A stretch of DNA of 64,000 nucleotides, from assembly GCF_900101855.1 (NCBI RefSeq), contig NZ_FMVC01000004.1, forward strand, positions 496,001-560,000, read 5' to 3'. The notes below the pieces were generated by a model. The model was not told the origin of the DNA. It did no database searches and was given only the letters and a program-made list of their open reading frames with translations. Positions within the stretch are counted from its first letter, which is position 1. Each line of letters starts with the position of its first letter. A program made the translations under genes and the position numbers. Shown here in pieces: positions 1 through 9,816 of this stretch. This DNA is from Flavobacterium anhuiense (GTDB lineage Bacteria; Bacteroidota; Bacteroidia; Flavobacteriales; Flavobacteriaceae).

Positions 1-1194
1 GATTTCAGCATTGAAAGCTTTTTTTGTGTTTCCGATTTCTTTGTTTTTCCAAAGGTCTTTTATTTTAAAGATTGTTTTATTAAAATCTGCTTCATAACCA
101 AAATCAGCATCTTTGATATTGTTTTTCTTCCAATCAAAATTAATCTTTTTTGAAGTTTCAGTTCTGTTTACAAAACTCACTGCCCAAGCACCATCTGAAA
201 GCGGTTTAACCCATACTTCTACTCCATCTAAAATAGCATATTTAAATCCCTGAATTCCTAGTTTATCTTGATTTATGGCAAGAAGTTCTTTATTGGTCAA
301 AATTGACAAAGTCTCTTTTGACATTTTTCTGTAATCATTACCTGTAAATAAAGGAGACGAAAGCATGCACCACATTGCAAAATGCGTTTTATCTTCGGTA
401 TCATTCATTTCGTTTCCAACTTCCATCATATCAAAATCATTCCAATGATCAGGACCAGAATATTTACGGATATCTTTTCTCATATCGGCAATTTTCATGA
501 ATCCCCAAGACGACCAATTTTCTGGATGCTTGAATTCGCAGTCAAAGCATGGATAGATATCTCCTGATATTCTCCAAAGGTTTCCAACTGGTTTTCCCCA
601 TTCCCATGGCTGATTGTCTCCCCATTCGCAAAGACTAAAAACAATTGGCCTTCCAGCTGTTTTTAATGCATTGCTCATTGTTGTATAAGCTTCTTTTGCT
701 GTAATACCTTCTGTATTGCACCAATCGTATTTTAAAAAATCGATTCCGAGTTTTGCATAAAATCTAGCATCTTGATATTCATAGCCTCTTGTTCCTGGAT
801 AACCCGCACATGTTTTTGTTCCTGCACAATTATATAAACCGAATTTCAGGCCTTTATTATGAACATAATCTATAAGCGCTTTCATTCCGCTTGGAAATTT
901 TTCTGGATCCGGCACTAAGTCACCGTTTGCATCACGCTCGTGCGTCATCCAGCCATCATCTAAGACAATATAGTTATAACCCGCTGCAGCCAAACCAGAA
1001 GAAACCATAATATCGGCCGTTTCTTTTACTAATTTTTCATCAATATTGGTCGCAAAGGTATTCCACGAATTCCATCCCATTGGAGGTGTCATTGCTAATC
1101 CTTCAAATTTTCCAGCTTGCTGTTTATGCGTGTTGCCTTGACTGAAACTTAAAACTGAAAAGCACAGAGAAAACAATAAAATTATTCTTTTCAT
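1..1194 (-). CDS. GH27 alpha-galactosidase, secreted (3' end outside window)
   Basis: Removes alpha-1,6-galactosyl side chains from galactomannan or its oligosaccharides, probably in the periplasm. 398 codons are open from an ATG at 1192-1194 to the window edge, so the C-terminus is missing. An N-terminal hydrophobic signal peptide ends near residue 19 (SFSQG). The GH27 barrel begins with TPPMGWNSWN (36-45). FLKYDWCNT (153-161) carries the nucleophile Asp157, and LWRISGDI (206-213) carries the likely acid/base Asp212. Last visible gene of the susC-susD-surface-lipoprotein operon, but separated from it by 89 nt containing an intrinsic-terminator hairpin. The family is certain; the galactomannan substrate is inferred from the neighbours. 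Confidence 0.92.
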   Translation of the reverse strand, partial: MKRIILLFSLCFSVLSFSQGNTHKQQAGKFEGLAMTPPMGWNSWNTFATNIDEKLVKETADIMVSSGLAAAGYNYIVLDDGWMTHERDANGDLVPDPEKFPSGMKALIDYVHNKGLKFGLYNCAGTKTCAGYPGTRGYEYQDARFYAKLGIDFLKYDWCNTEGITAKEAYTTMSNALKTAGRPIVFSLCEWGDNQPWEWGKPVGNLWRISGDIYPCFDCEFKHPENWSSWGFMKIADMRKDIRKYSGPDHWNDFDMMEVGNEMNDTEDKTHFAMWCMLSSPLFTGNDYRKMSKETLSILTNKELLAINQDKLGIQGFKYAILDGVEVWVKPLSDGAWAVSFVNRTETSKKINFDWKKNNIKDADFGYEADFNKTIFKIKDLWKNKEIGNTKKAFNAEI

Positions 1195-1214
1195 AAATTA
1201 AATTTAAATGTGTT

Positions 1215-1250
1215 AAAAAAAGCATTCCCTAATTGAGTAGATTAGGGAAT
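1215..1250 (-). terminator. Intrinsic terminator/attenuator inside the mannan operon
   Basis: A perfect 10-bp stem (1224-1233 with 1241-1250, ATTCCCTAAT/ATTAGGGAAT, 7-nt loop) is followed on the minus strand by GC and seven T (1215-1221). It lies between the TIG lipoprotein and the GH27 gene. It may end most transcripts after the surface proteins and lower alpha-galactosidase expression. Confidence 0.75.
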
Positions 1251-1283
1251 ACTTGAAACAAAACTCAAACCAATACTAAGATT

Positions 1284-2321
1284 TTATTTTAAAACAAATC
1301 CCATGTCATCCATAAGAATGGTATTTCCTCCAAAACTTCCAGATTCCTGAAGCGTCAGCTGATCAAATGTTGTAGGATTTCCAATATCAGAAAACGGAAT
1401 CTCAATTGTAGTCCATTTGTTCGTTAATGGCTTTTTAATTTGATAAGCCCATCCGCCAAAAACAAATATCACACTGGCATTTGCATTTGTAGAAACACTT
1501 TTTACTTTTACTCTAAAGGCTTTGTATTTAGAAACATCTCTTGAGTTAAATTTCATATCAGCTCCATTCCATCCGCCAAAAACAAATTTAATAGCTGCTT
1601 GCCCCTGGACTACATCATCTTTAAAATTTGTATCAAAAGTATCACTTCCGCTCCACATCCAATGTCCGGCATCACCTTGAATAACATCATCATACAATGC
1701 TGATCCAACTGCTTCTTCAGATGTGGTAGTTCCTGAGATATTGGTAACACTTACATATTTATCTGCAGAATTTGCTGGCATTTTAAATTTAATCTCTGTT
1801 AATGATGAAGAAACTATCTCTGCCTCTGTGGTTCCAACCTTAACTATAGGATCAAGGAAATAATCTCCATAAATGGTAACCACATCACCATCTGCCGCAT
1901 TTATCGGGTTATAACTTCCAAACTTAGGCGTTGGAGGCGCTATAACAAAATCGTATAAAACTGTTCCTTGTTTTGTAACCAATTTCAATTTATTGCTTGC
2001 ATCTGCATAAGGTGTTTTTTCATCGATTAAAACAAAAATTGCAGTATCGGTAACTAGTGTAGGGTTAAAATAAGTATCAAAATCATTAAAGTAGATTTTT
2101 GTTACACCTGAAAGTCCTTTTCCTTGAATAATATAATAATTTTTAGGATCTCCAACTGTAACAGGAACCAAATCACCTTCAACAGATTTTGCAACACTTG
2201 TAATGACTGGCGCTCCGGAACTTCCAGAAGAGTCATCATTGTCGCAAGATGAAAACACGCCCAGCACTATAAATGCCATTGTAATGAAAGGCAAAACGTA
2301 TTTTATTTTTATATTTTTCAT
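1284..2321 (-). CDS. TIG-domain surface glycan-binding lipoprotein (SusE/F-position)
   Basis: 345 residues. A type II signal peptide with lipobox FSSC puts the lipidated Cys at 26, followed by DNDD, the kind of acidic stretch seen in surface-exported Bacteroidota lipoproteins. Residues ~36-210 form two IPT/TIG-like beta-sandwich units (PVITSVAKS..., PKFGSYNPINAADGDVVTIYGDYF). The C-terminal ~130 residues form a carbohydrate-binding-like sandwich ending WTTIEIPFSDIGN...ILMDDMGFVLK. It starts 20 nt after susD in the same operon. By position and architecture it should hold mannan chains at the cell surface for the SusCD transporter. The precise ligand is not visible in the sequence. Confidence 0.82.
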   Translation of the reverse strand: MKNIKIKYVLPFITMAFIVLGVFSSCDNDDSSGSSGAPVITSVAKSVEGDLVPVTVGDPKNYYIIQGKGLSGVTKIYFNDFDTYFNPTLVTDTAIFVLIDEKTPYADASNKLKLVTKQGTVLYDFVIAPPTPKFGSYNPINAADGDVVTIYGDYFLDPIVKVGTTEAEIVSSSLTEIKFKMPANSADKYVSVTNISGTTTSEEAVGSALYDDVIQGDAGHWMWSGSDTFDTNFKDDVVQGQAAIKFVFGGWNGADMKFNSRDVSKYKAFRVKVKSVSTNANASVIFVFGGWAYQIKKPLTNKWTTIEIPFSDIGNPTTFDQLTLQESGSFGGNTILMDDMGFVLK

Positions 2322-2341
2322 ATCAGTCTAATTTTTAGGGA

Positions 2342-3940
2342 TTATTTAAAAGTATACGGAACTGGAGCCTGTAACAATTTAGGATTTTTAGCCACTTCGT
2401 TATCTGGATAGTCCATATAAAAGTCATTTGTTGCGTGATCTTCACTATAAACTGGTGTATAGTAACGCTCTCCATATCTGTCTCCTCTATTTTGTGCCGA
2501 CATAATAGCGATTGCTTTCGCTTTGTCTATACGCCCCAGATCAAACCAATAATCTCCTTCAAAACATAATTCTTTTCTTCTTTCTAAAAATATATCATCA
2601 AAAGTAATTGAAGTTAAAGCGGCTAAACCTGCTCTCTTTCTTACTGCATTTATTGAACTTAAAGCTGATGCATCTGAAGTGCTTGCTCCTCCAGCTAAAA
2701 CTGCTTCAGCATGAATTAACAACAATTCTGCATAACGCATTACATACGTATTATTATCCATCATTGCCCATGCATCTGCCTGACCTGTAACATTTCCGTT
2801 AACTACACCAATACAATATTTTTTAATTGCTCCACCAGAAGCTTGAGCAAGATCTTTACCTGATGGAACTGTAAATCCTATTCCTTGCGTAGTTTTAATA
2901 TTTGGATAAGTGTCACCGCCAACCATTACAGTTTCATGTTTTCTTAAATCTCCAGCATCATATAAAGAAAGCATAACTTCTTGGCTCGGGCCAAAAACTC
3001 CCGCATAAGATGCATTTGAAGTTGACAATGTGCCATCTTGGAATCCGAATTGTGTATTACAGTTATTTGCAGAACCATAAGCTCCGTCTCCTTTCCATTG
3101 AAGAGCAAAAATCGATTCTTCGTTATTATTGTTTGCATATGTAAACAAATCACCAAAACTTTTTCCAGGAAGCTGATCTCCTCCTAAAAGTTTAAATTCA
3201 CCGCTATTGATAACATCTTCTGCCATTGCTCTTGCCTTTGCATAGTCTTTTTGATACAAATACACTTTTGCCAGCATTGCTTTTGCAGAACCTTTAGAAA
3301 CGTGTCCGTTATTTGCATAATTAGCCCCTCTGTTTTTTGCCACCAATAAATCAATTGCCTTTAAATAATCAGATGTAATTAATTTATAGATATCTTCAAC
3401 GGGATTTGTATTTACATAAGGATTACTGGTATAGTCTAATGGATTTTCAATAATGGGCACTGGTCCCCAAAGTCTCACTAAATCAAAATAAGCAGTAGCT
3501 CTCATAAAATACGCTTCTCCAATAGTATTATTCAAAACATCTTGAGAAACACCTGGTCCTACTCTTGCCGCAAGAAAGTTAATAATCATATTGGACTGCT
3601 GTACGTTTGCCCATAAAGATGACCAACCATTTACTAATTCTGGATCGCTTCCGTTTAAAGAGAAAGTTCTTAATCCGCTCACGTCAGGAGAACCAGAATA
3701 CATGTTTCCAGATCCTACTTCCAGCGCCCACCAGAATTTATTATACATTTGAAACCAAGTTCTGCTATACATCCCATTTGTTGCCGATGACACTTGCTCG
3801 TCTGTGCTGTAATACGAATCCAAACTTATTCCATCTTCAGAAGGTCTATCAGTAAAATCGTCCTGACAAGATCCAAAAGTCAAAAATGCCACTGCCATAA
3901 AAAGCAGGCTATATCTATTTAAAAAAGATTTCTTTTTCAT
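2342..3940 (-). CDS. SusD/RagB-family outer-membrane glycan-binding lipoprotein
   Basis: 532 residues, the normal length for the family. The lipobox TFGSC gives lipidated Cys25. The SusD fold is recognisable from N-terminal TPR-like helices (AYFMRATAYFDLVRLWGPVPII, residues ~143-165; MLAKVYLYQKDYAKARAMAEDVI) and the C-terminal signature RKELCFEGDYWFDLGRI. It caps the SusC barrel at the cell surface and delivers oligosaccharides. It starts 11 nt after the susC stop, so the two are cotranscribed. In this context the cargo is most likely manno-oligosaccharides. Confidence 0.95.
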   Translation of the reverse strand: MKKKSFLNRYSLLFMAVAFLTFGSCQDDFTDRPSEDGISLDSYYSTDEQVSSATNGMYSRTWFQMYNKFWWALEVGSGNMYSGSPDVSGLRTFSLNGSDPELVNGWSSLWANVQQSNMIINFLAARVGPGVSQDVLNNTIGEAYFMRATAYFDLVRLWGPVPIIENPLDYTSNPYVNTNPVEDIYKLITSDYLKAIDLLVAKNRGANYANNGHVSKGSAKAMLAKVYLYQKDYAKARAMAEDVINSGEFKLLGGDQLPGKSFGDLFTYANNNNEESIFALQWKGDGAYGSANNCNTQFGFQDGTLSTSNASYAGVFGPSQEVMLSLYDAGDLRKHETVMVGGDTYPNIKTTQGIGFTVPSGKDLAQASGGAIKKYCIGVVNGNVTGQADAWAMMDNNTYVMRYAELLLIHAEAVLAGGASTSDASALSSINAVRKRAGLAALTSITFDDIFLERRKELCFEGDYWFDLGRIDKAKAIAIMSAQNRGDRYGERYYTPVYSEDHATNDFYMDYPDNEVAKNPKLLQAPVPYTFK

Positions 3941-3951
3941 TTTCTTTAATT

Positions 3952-6900
3952 TTAAAATTCTAGGTTAAGTCCAACTAAAAATGTTCTCGCTACGGGATAT
4001 CTTCCGTTGTCAATTCCTGATAAAAGCACATTCTGATTAAATGAACCAATCTCCGGATCATAACCTGAATAATTTGTAAACGTATACAAGTTCTGTGCAG
4101 ACCCGTACAATCTTAATCTTGAAATTTTATATTTTGAAATTACATCTTGCGGCAAAGAATACCCTAGTGTTATATTCTGAATTCTTAAGTACGATCCATC
4201 TTCAACATAACGATCTGAAATAAGAAGGTTATTATTTGAAGAATCTGCAATTGGCCTTGGGTTATTACTTGCTGTATTTGTTGGAGAATAATAATCCATT
4301 GCCTCCACTAATTGGTTATCATATAAGGAAGCATTTGTTGTACCAGCTCTTCTTGTCAAATTCATAACATCATTTCCGTACGAACCTTGAAGAAAAATAG
4401 AAAAATCTACGTTTTTATATTTGAAATTGTTTGTAAATCCGTAAGTGAATTTTGGATGCGGATTCCCAATGAATGTTTTATCATTTGCATCAATTTTTCC
4501 GTCTCCATTTACATCCACATATTTAACATCTCCCAAAGCTGTTTCTCCTGCTCCCGTTCCTACCGCCTGACCAAATTGAAGCGGTGCATTATCCAAAACT
4601 GTTTGATCCTTGAAAATTCCGTCTGTTTTATACCCGTAGAACAATCCAATCGGATTTCCAATTGTAGTATTGGTAACTACTACTGGCTGATATCCGTTGG
4701 TATTAACCTCTTGAGTTAACACAATTCCGTTAGCAATTTCGTCTAGATTATTTTTGTAATGAGAAACCACCAAAGATGCATCCCAATTAAAGTTTCCTGA
4801 AGATCTTAAATCGTATCCAACCGTAATATCATAACCTTTATTACTCATAGTTCCCAAATTCGAGTATGGAGCAGAAACTCCTCCGTACTGACCTCCACCA
4901 CCTGTCAGATATAAAGGTAACGGCACTTGAAATAAAAAACCTTTAGATTTTTTGTCATAAACATCAAAACTTGCAGAAAGTTTATTATTCAGCAATGTAA
5001 AATCAATACCTAAGTTGGTCTGATTCAAAGATTCCCAAACTAAATCTGGATTCGGATAATTTGATGGCAAGAATCCGCTTCCTAAACCTGAATTCTGCGT
5101 TCCTAACATTGCAGAGTAACTGTTATTTGGAATCTGCTGATTTCCTGTTTCTCCATAACCCACTCTAAATTTAATATTGTCTATATATTTACGAGTTCCT
5201 TCCATAAAAGACTCGTTAGACAATTTCCATGAACCAGAAATAGCGTTAAAAACCCCTTTTTGGTTATCTGTAGTCGGATCAAATTTCGAAGAAACGTCCT
5301 GTCTGATAGAAGCCGTAATACTATATTTATCATTAAAGTCATAAATAACACGAGCAAACAAAGACGAAAGTGAAGCACTTCCTTTATATTGTGTTATCGT
5401 ATTATTATCAACATCTGCTAAATTAATGGTGTGAATTGAATTTGTTTTAAAACCTTGCGCAGATGCAATCAAACCTTCCCAATGAGAATCATTTGCTTCC
5501 TGACCTGCCAAAAGCGTTATTTTGTGCTTGCCAAAAGTTCTGTCGTAAGTCAGTAAATTTTTAATATTTGTAGAATACCAGTTTTGTCTTCTTACGTCCA
5601 AATCTGCCAATAAATTTACCTGGCTTCCCCATGCATACGATGGTCTGAAGTCATCATTCTCAGAAAACTCCGTATTTGCGGCAATTTCAATGCGATATTT
5701 CAATCCTTTGATGATATCTGCCTCAGCATAAACATTTCCTAAGAAATTTTTTCTAACCAATTTATTTTCCCTAGTTAACGCCTCAGCAACTGGATTATAA
5801 TAGGTAACGCTTTGTTCAGAAGATGGCGGACCTGCAAATGAGCCATCAACATTTCTAACCGGAATATCAGGAGATTGCAATAATGTATTCGAAATTAATC
5901 CTGAATAACTTTGGTTTACCGTAATTCTTTCATTTGTAATACCTCCTGTTAGATTTCCACCAATTCTTAACCAAGATTTAATTTTTGAATCCAAATTCAA
6001 TCTAACCGTATATCTCTTTAACCCCGAATTGATAATCGTTCCTTCATTATCCAAGTAACTTCCAGACAAATAATAGCTTGTTCCATCTTTCGCACCAGAA
6101 AATGAAAGCTGATGACTGTTAGAAATAGCCGTTCTATATACTTCATCCTGCCAATTTGTGCCAGCTCCTAGCAATTCAGGATGAGAAAACTCCTGACGAG
6201 TCTGAAAACCCCATAATTTAGCCAAATTGGTTTTTAAAGTTGCGTATTCTGACAATGTCAAAACATCCAATTTATTGCTTATTGTTGCAAAAGAAGTATA
6301 GTTCTCATACGATACTTTTCCGCCGCCTTTCTTACCCGATTTAGTTGTAATAATAATAACACCATTTGCACCGCGAGACCCATAAATTGCAGTTGCCGAA
6401 GCATCTTTCAAAATATCCATAGATTCAATATCATTTGGATTGATCATAGACAACGGACTCATAGCTGTATTACCACTTCCTCCAGAGGCAGAAAACCCGT
6501 CCTTACCTGCCAAGGTCTGCCCGCTCGTAGATTTACCAGTTGCATCTCCAGAAATTGGCACACCATCAATGACGTACAAAGGCTCATTTGTTCCTGTGAT
6601 AGAAGTCGTTCCGCGAACTCTTACAGAAGCTGCACCACCCGGCTGGCCAGAGTTATTTGTTACCGAAACTCCCGCAGCCTTACCTTGAAGCATCTGATCA
6701 ATAGAAACTTGTTTTAAGTTTTCAATATCTTTGGAGCGAACAGAAGAAATAGCTCCATTTACATCTTTCTTTTTCTGAGTTCCATATCCAATTACAACAA
6801 CTTCTTTTAAGTCTTCTGAAGACGGTTTTAAAGAAATATTGATTTTAGTTTTGCCCGCAATGGCAATTTTTTGGGAATCAAAACCGATAAATGACACTAC

Positions 6901-7143
6901 CAAAGTCCCATTTGAAGGGGCATCAATACTATATTTACCGTCAAAGTCTGAAGATGCGGTATTTTTAGATCCAACAACAGAAATGTTGGCTCCAGGAATT
7001 GTCATTCCTTTATCATCAGACACTACTCCTGTTATTTTAACCTGAGCAGTAATAAAATTACTAGTCAGCAGCAAGAATACAATCAAAGGAACCGCTCTGT
7101 GGTTAGCATTCCAATGAAGAAAGTGAGTCATTAGTTTTTTCAT
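3952..7143 (-). CDS. SusC/RagA-family TonB-dependent oligosaccharide transporter
   Basis: 1063 residues. Signal peptide to about residue 33 (FITAQ), then a carboxypeptidase-regulatory-like beta-sandwich (~34-110) and the SusC signature before the plug (VVIGYGTQKKKDVNGAISSV). The plug contains LKDASATAIYGSRGANGVIII, followed by a 22-strand barrel ending in a terminal aromatic (FLVGLNLEF). It imports oligosaccharides through the outer membrane using TonB energy and pairs with the adjacent SusD. First gene of the minus-strand arm. A 315-nt upstream gap separates it from the regulator and holds a candidate promoter. Confidence 0.96.
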   Translation of the reverse strand: MKKLMTHFLHWNANHRAVPLIVFLLLTSNFITAQVKITGVVSDDKGMTIPGANISVVGSKNTASSDFDGKYSIDAPSNGTLVVSFIGFDSQKIAIAGKTKINISLKPSSEDLKEVVVIGYGTQKKKDVNGAISSVRSKDIENLKQVSIDQMLQGKAAGVSVTNNSGQPGGAASVRVRGTTSITGTNEPLYVIDGVPISGDATGKSTSGQTLAGKDGFSASGGSGNTAMSPLSMINPNDIESMDILKDASATAIYGSRGANGVIIITTKSGKKGGGKVSYENYTSFATISNKLDVLTLSEYATLKTNLAKLWGFQTRQEFSHPELLGAGTNWQDEVYRTAISNSHQLSFSGAKDGTSYYLSGSYLDNEGTIINSGLKRYTVRLNLDSKIKSWLRIGGNLTGGITNERITVNQSYSGLISNTLLQSPDIPVRNVDGSFAGPPSSEQSVTYYNPVAEALTRENKLVRKNFLGNVYAEADIIKGLKYRIEIAANTEFSENDDFRPSYAWGSQVNLLADLDVRRQNWYSTNIKNLLTYDRTFGKHKITLLAGQEANDSHWEGLIASAQGFKTNSIHTINLADVDNNTITQYKGSASLSSLFARVIYDFNDKYSITASIRQDVSSKFDPTTDNQKGVFNAISGSWKLSNESFMEGTRKYIDNIKFRVGYGETGNQQIPNNSYSAMLGTQNSGLGSGFLPSNYPNPDLVWESLNQTNLGIDFTLLNNKLSASFDVYDKKSKGFLFQVPLPLYLTGGGGQYGGVSAPYSNLGTMSNKGYDITVGYDLRSSGNFNWDASLVVSHYKNNLDEIANGIVLTQEVNTNGYQPVVVTNTTIGNPIGLFYGYKTDGIFKDQTVLDNAPLQFGQAVGTGAGETALGDVKYVDVNGDGKIDANDKTFIGNPHPKFTYGFTNNFKYKNVDFSIFLQGSYGNDVMNLTRRAGTTNASLYDNQLVEAMDYYSPTNTASNNPRPIADSSNNNLLISDRYVEDGSYLRIQNITLGYSLPQDVISKYKISRLRLYGSAQNLYTFTNYSGYDPEIGSFNQNVLLSGIDNGRYPVARTFLVGLNLEF

Positions 7144-7227
7144 AATAATGTTTGGTTAGTTAAATTTGTTTATTGCATAATCTTAAAAGCAAATGCCAGG
7201 GTAATTTTTACTTTTAAATTATTTCAA

Positions 7228-7255
7228 CAAATCTATAACAGCGAGAATTATCAAA
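7228..7255 (-). promoter_or_regulatory. Candidate Bacteroidota-type promoter for susC
   Basis: On the minus strand TTTG (7252-7255) and TAGATTTG (7228-7235) resemble the -33/-7 consensus TTTG-N19-TAnnTTTG, but the spacer is 16 nt, shorter than usual. An A/T-rich imperfect palindrome immediately upstream (about 7258-7290, ATATTATATCAT/ATGATAATAT) could be a regulator site. The remainder of the 7144-7458 gap shows no gene. Confidence 0.35.
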
Positions 7256-7458
7256 TCGATAATATTATATCATTTAATGATAATATTTTTACTATAGGCG
7301 ATTAAAAAAACATATACAAAAATAAAACCGCCTAAAAATTAAATTATTCGCAATGACAATCCTCAAAAAGAACCTAAACAATGAATAAAAACTAATGAAA
7401 TATCAAAAATCAAACGTTTTCGTTAAAAATAATATTTATTTGTGATAAAAAAGTATCA

Positions 7459-8337
7459 CTATAAAATACGTTTCAGCCCCGAAAATTCTTCACGATATTG
7501 ACTTGGCGTACAATTTTTTGTCGCTTTAAAACTGCGATTGAAGTTTGCAATGTTATTAAAGCCAGATTTAAAAGCAACCTCAGAAACACTCATGTCTTTT
7601 TCTACCAGCCAACGTGCTGCGTAACCAATTCGGATATCATTTATATAATTGACGAAAGTTTTTCCTGTACGTTTTTTAATAAATCTATTAAAAGAAATGA
7701 TAGACATACTGGCTACATTTGCTGCATCTTCTAAAGTAATTTTCTCAGCGAAATTTTTCTGCACGTATTCGTAAACCAATTTCATTTTATCATAATCATC
7801 AAACGTATCATAGTCTACAGTATATGTAGAAAGTAAACGCTGATTTCTGGAATTAGCCAGATCATATAACAAAGAAGTAATCTCTAAGAAATAATCCATA
7901 CCATCCAATTTAGAAAGCTTCACAAGCCTTGGCGTTAATTCTTCGGCTGTTTTTTTCGAAAACAAAATGCCGTGAATAGATCGGTTAAACATATCCCTGA
8001 TCGGATTCATAATACGTCTTGCAAGCAAAGATTCATGAAATAAATCATTATGAAATTGTATCGTTATCTCGTGTATTTTTTTATTGGTGCATTTATTCAA
8101 TTCCCATCCATGGTATAAATTCGGACCAATGAGAACCAACTCTACATTATCAATTTCTTCAATATTATCTCCTACAACCCTCTTTACTCCTTTTCCATTT
8201 AGAATAAAATTGATCTCAAATTCTGGATGATAATGCACCGGGAAATCAAAACTATCTTTTACGCGATCAAAAACCAAAAAGCTGTCACTAGCAGCAAGCG
8301 GCGCTATTTCTCTATAAAAATTTTTCGTAGTACTCAT
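7459..8337 (-). CDS. AraC-family transcriptional regulator of the mannan locus
   Basis: 292 residues. The N-terminal cupin sugar-sensing domain shows FPVHYHPEFEINFIL and GPNLYHGWE (residues ~32-80). The C-terminal double helix-turn-helix (~190-285) shows ITLEDAANVASMSIISFNRF and the family signature VAFKSGFNNIANFNRSFK followed by TPSQYREEF. It lies between the two diverging arms, upstream of susC on the same strand, with 305 nt to the GH26 gene. It probably activates both arms in response to mannobiose or a related sugar. The inducer is inferred. Confidence 0.9.
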   Translation of the reverse strand: MSTTKNFYREIAPLAASDSFLVFDRVKDSFDFPVHYHPEFEINFILNGKGVKRVVGDNIEEIDNVELVLIGPNLYHGWELNKCTNKKIHEITIQFHNDLFHESLLARRIMNPIRDMFNRSIHGILFSKKTAEELTPRLVKLSKLDGMDYFLEITSLLYDLANSRNQRLLSTYTVDYDTFDDYDKMKLVYEYVQKNFAEKITLEDAANVASMSIISFNRFIKKRTGKTFVNYINDIRIGYAARWLVEKDMSVSEVAFKSGFNNIANFNRSFKATKNCTPSQYREEFSGLKRIL

Positions 8338-8642
8338 ATTAAAAAGTATTTTTCAGAAAGGTGATATTCTATTTTTTGATTGCAATAATATGATATATAA
8401 TTGATAAAATAATATTAATCACAGTTTAATCATCCGTTTATCTTTGAAAAAATTAATTATCATATCTTTAAAAAGAATATTAGTAATAAACATTAATCAT
8501 TTTTAATCAAATAACTTTTTATAGTTTTAATAATGTTAAAGACAAATTGCTAAAGAATTTTAGAATAAAAAACTAACAGATTTTAAAATCATAAATATCA
8601 TATCTTTAGCAGTTAGTGCCATTAACTATCAATAAATCGACA
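8338..8642. promoter_or_regulatory. Divergent regulatory region between the AraC regulator and the GH26 operon
   Basis: 305 nt, very A/T-rich, with no gene. The 12-mer ATCATATCTTTA occurs twice in direct orientation (8459-8470 and 8597-8608). TATCTTTG at 8439-8446 fits the TAnnTTTG -7 consensus on the plus strand, and TATCTTTA (8601-8608) is one base off it 34 nt before the GH26 ATG. The repeats could be regulator half-sites or tandem promoters. This is pattern evidence only. Confidence 0.35.
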
Positions 8643-9779
8643 ATGAAAAAACATTTTATCATGCTTCTAACGGCTGTTTTTGTAAGCACTTCATGCGAAT
8701 CGCAAAAAAGCAACAGTAATACAATTTTGTCACTTTCAGATAAAAAAGCAACAGCTGAAACTCAATCACTTTATAAAAACTTAAATACATTATCTCAAAA
8801 AGGATTCTTATTTGGGCATCAAGACGATTTGGCTTATGGTGTAAAATGGAAATATGAAGACGGACGAAGCGATGTAAAAGATGTTGCAGGCGATTATCCA
8901 GCAGTTTATGGATGGGACATTGCAGGTTTAGAAAATGATAAACCTAATAATATTGACGGTGTTCCTTTCAATAAAATGAAACAATATATCATAGAGGCAA
9001 ATGCACGTGGCGGAATTTCAACCATCAGCTGGCATTTTGACAATCCCGCAACAGGAAAAGATGCTTGGAATAATATTCCTAATTCTTTAAAAACCATTTT
9101 ACCTGGAGCTCAAAATCATAAAAAATTCACTTCTTGGCTAGATAAAGCGGCAACTTTCTTTTTGTCATTAAAAGATAAAAACGGAAAAAACATCCCGATA
9201 CTTTTTAGACCTTTTCACGAACTTACGGGCGGATGGTTTTGGTGGGGAAAAGGAAACTGCACTCCAGAAGAATTTAAAACCGCTTGGAAATTCACTTTCG
9301 ATTATCTCCAGAAAAAAGGGGTTCACAACCTTATTTATGTATATAATACAAGCAGTTTCAGCAGTGAAGACGATTTCTTGGCCAATTATCCTGGAGATGA
9401 ATATGCTGATATTTTAAGTTTTGACACTTATCAAAATAATGATGATTCGACTGGTGAGAAGTTTATCAGCGAAGTTCAAAAGCAATTTAAAATTTTAAAC
9501 GAAATATGTCTTCAAAAAAGCAAACCAATGGCATTGGCTGAAGCTGGTTATGAAGCCATTCCAGATCCAAAATGGTGGACAGGCACTTTATTGAAAGCAA
9601 TCGGAGACTATAAAATTTCTTATGTTTTAATGTGGAGAAACCATGGCTGGCAGGAAAAAGAACAAAAAATGCATTATTATGCTCCATTTTCTGGTCAAGT
9701 AAGCGAGAAAGATTTTGTTGATTTTTATAATCTAGATCAGACAATATTTGAGAAAGACATTCCGAAAAAATTAAAATAA
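8643..9779 (+). CDS. GH26 endo-beta-1,4-mannanase lipoprotein
   Basis: Cleaves internal beta-1,4-mannosidic bonds of mannan. Start set at the ATG at 8643 because the peptide from there is a lipoprotein signal (lipobox VSTSC, Cys18); the upstream in-frame ATG at 8616 adds nine polar residues before it. 378 residues. The GH26 barrel contains WHFDNP (130-135), the acid/base Glu193 in FRPFHELTGGWFWWG, and the nucleophile Glu300 in MALAEAGYE. Probably surface- or periplasm-anchored. First gene of the plus-strand arm, 37 nt before the permease. Confidence 0.93.
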   Translation: MKKHFIMLLTAVFVSTSCESQKSNSNTILSLSDKKATAETQSLYKNLNTLSQKGFLFGHQDDLAYGVKWKYEDGRSDVKDVAGDYPAVYGWDIAGLENDKPNNIDGVPFNKMKQYIIEANARGGISTISWHFDNPATGKDAWNNIPNSLKTILPGAQNHKKFTSWLDKAATFFLSLKDKNGKNIPILFRPFHELTGGWFWWGKGNCTPEEFKTAWKFTFDYLQKKGVHNLIYVYNTSSFSSEDDFLANYPGDEYADILSFDTYQNNDDSTGEKFISEVQKQFKILNEICLQKSKPMALAEAGYEAIPDPKWWTGTLLKAIGDYKISYVLMWRNHGWQEKEQKMHYYAPFSGQVSEKDFVDFYNLDQTIFEKDIPKKLK

Positions 9780-9816
9780 CTGCCACAAAACAAATTAAAA
9801 CCTTAAAAAATAACCA

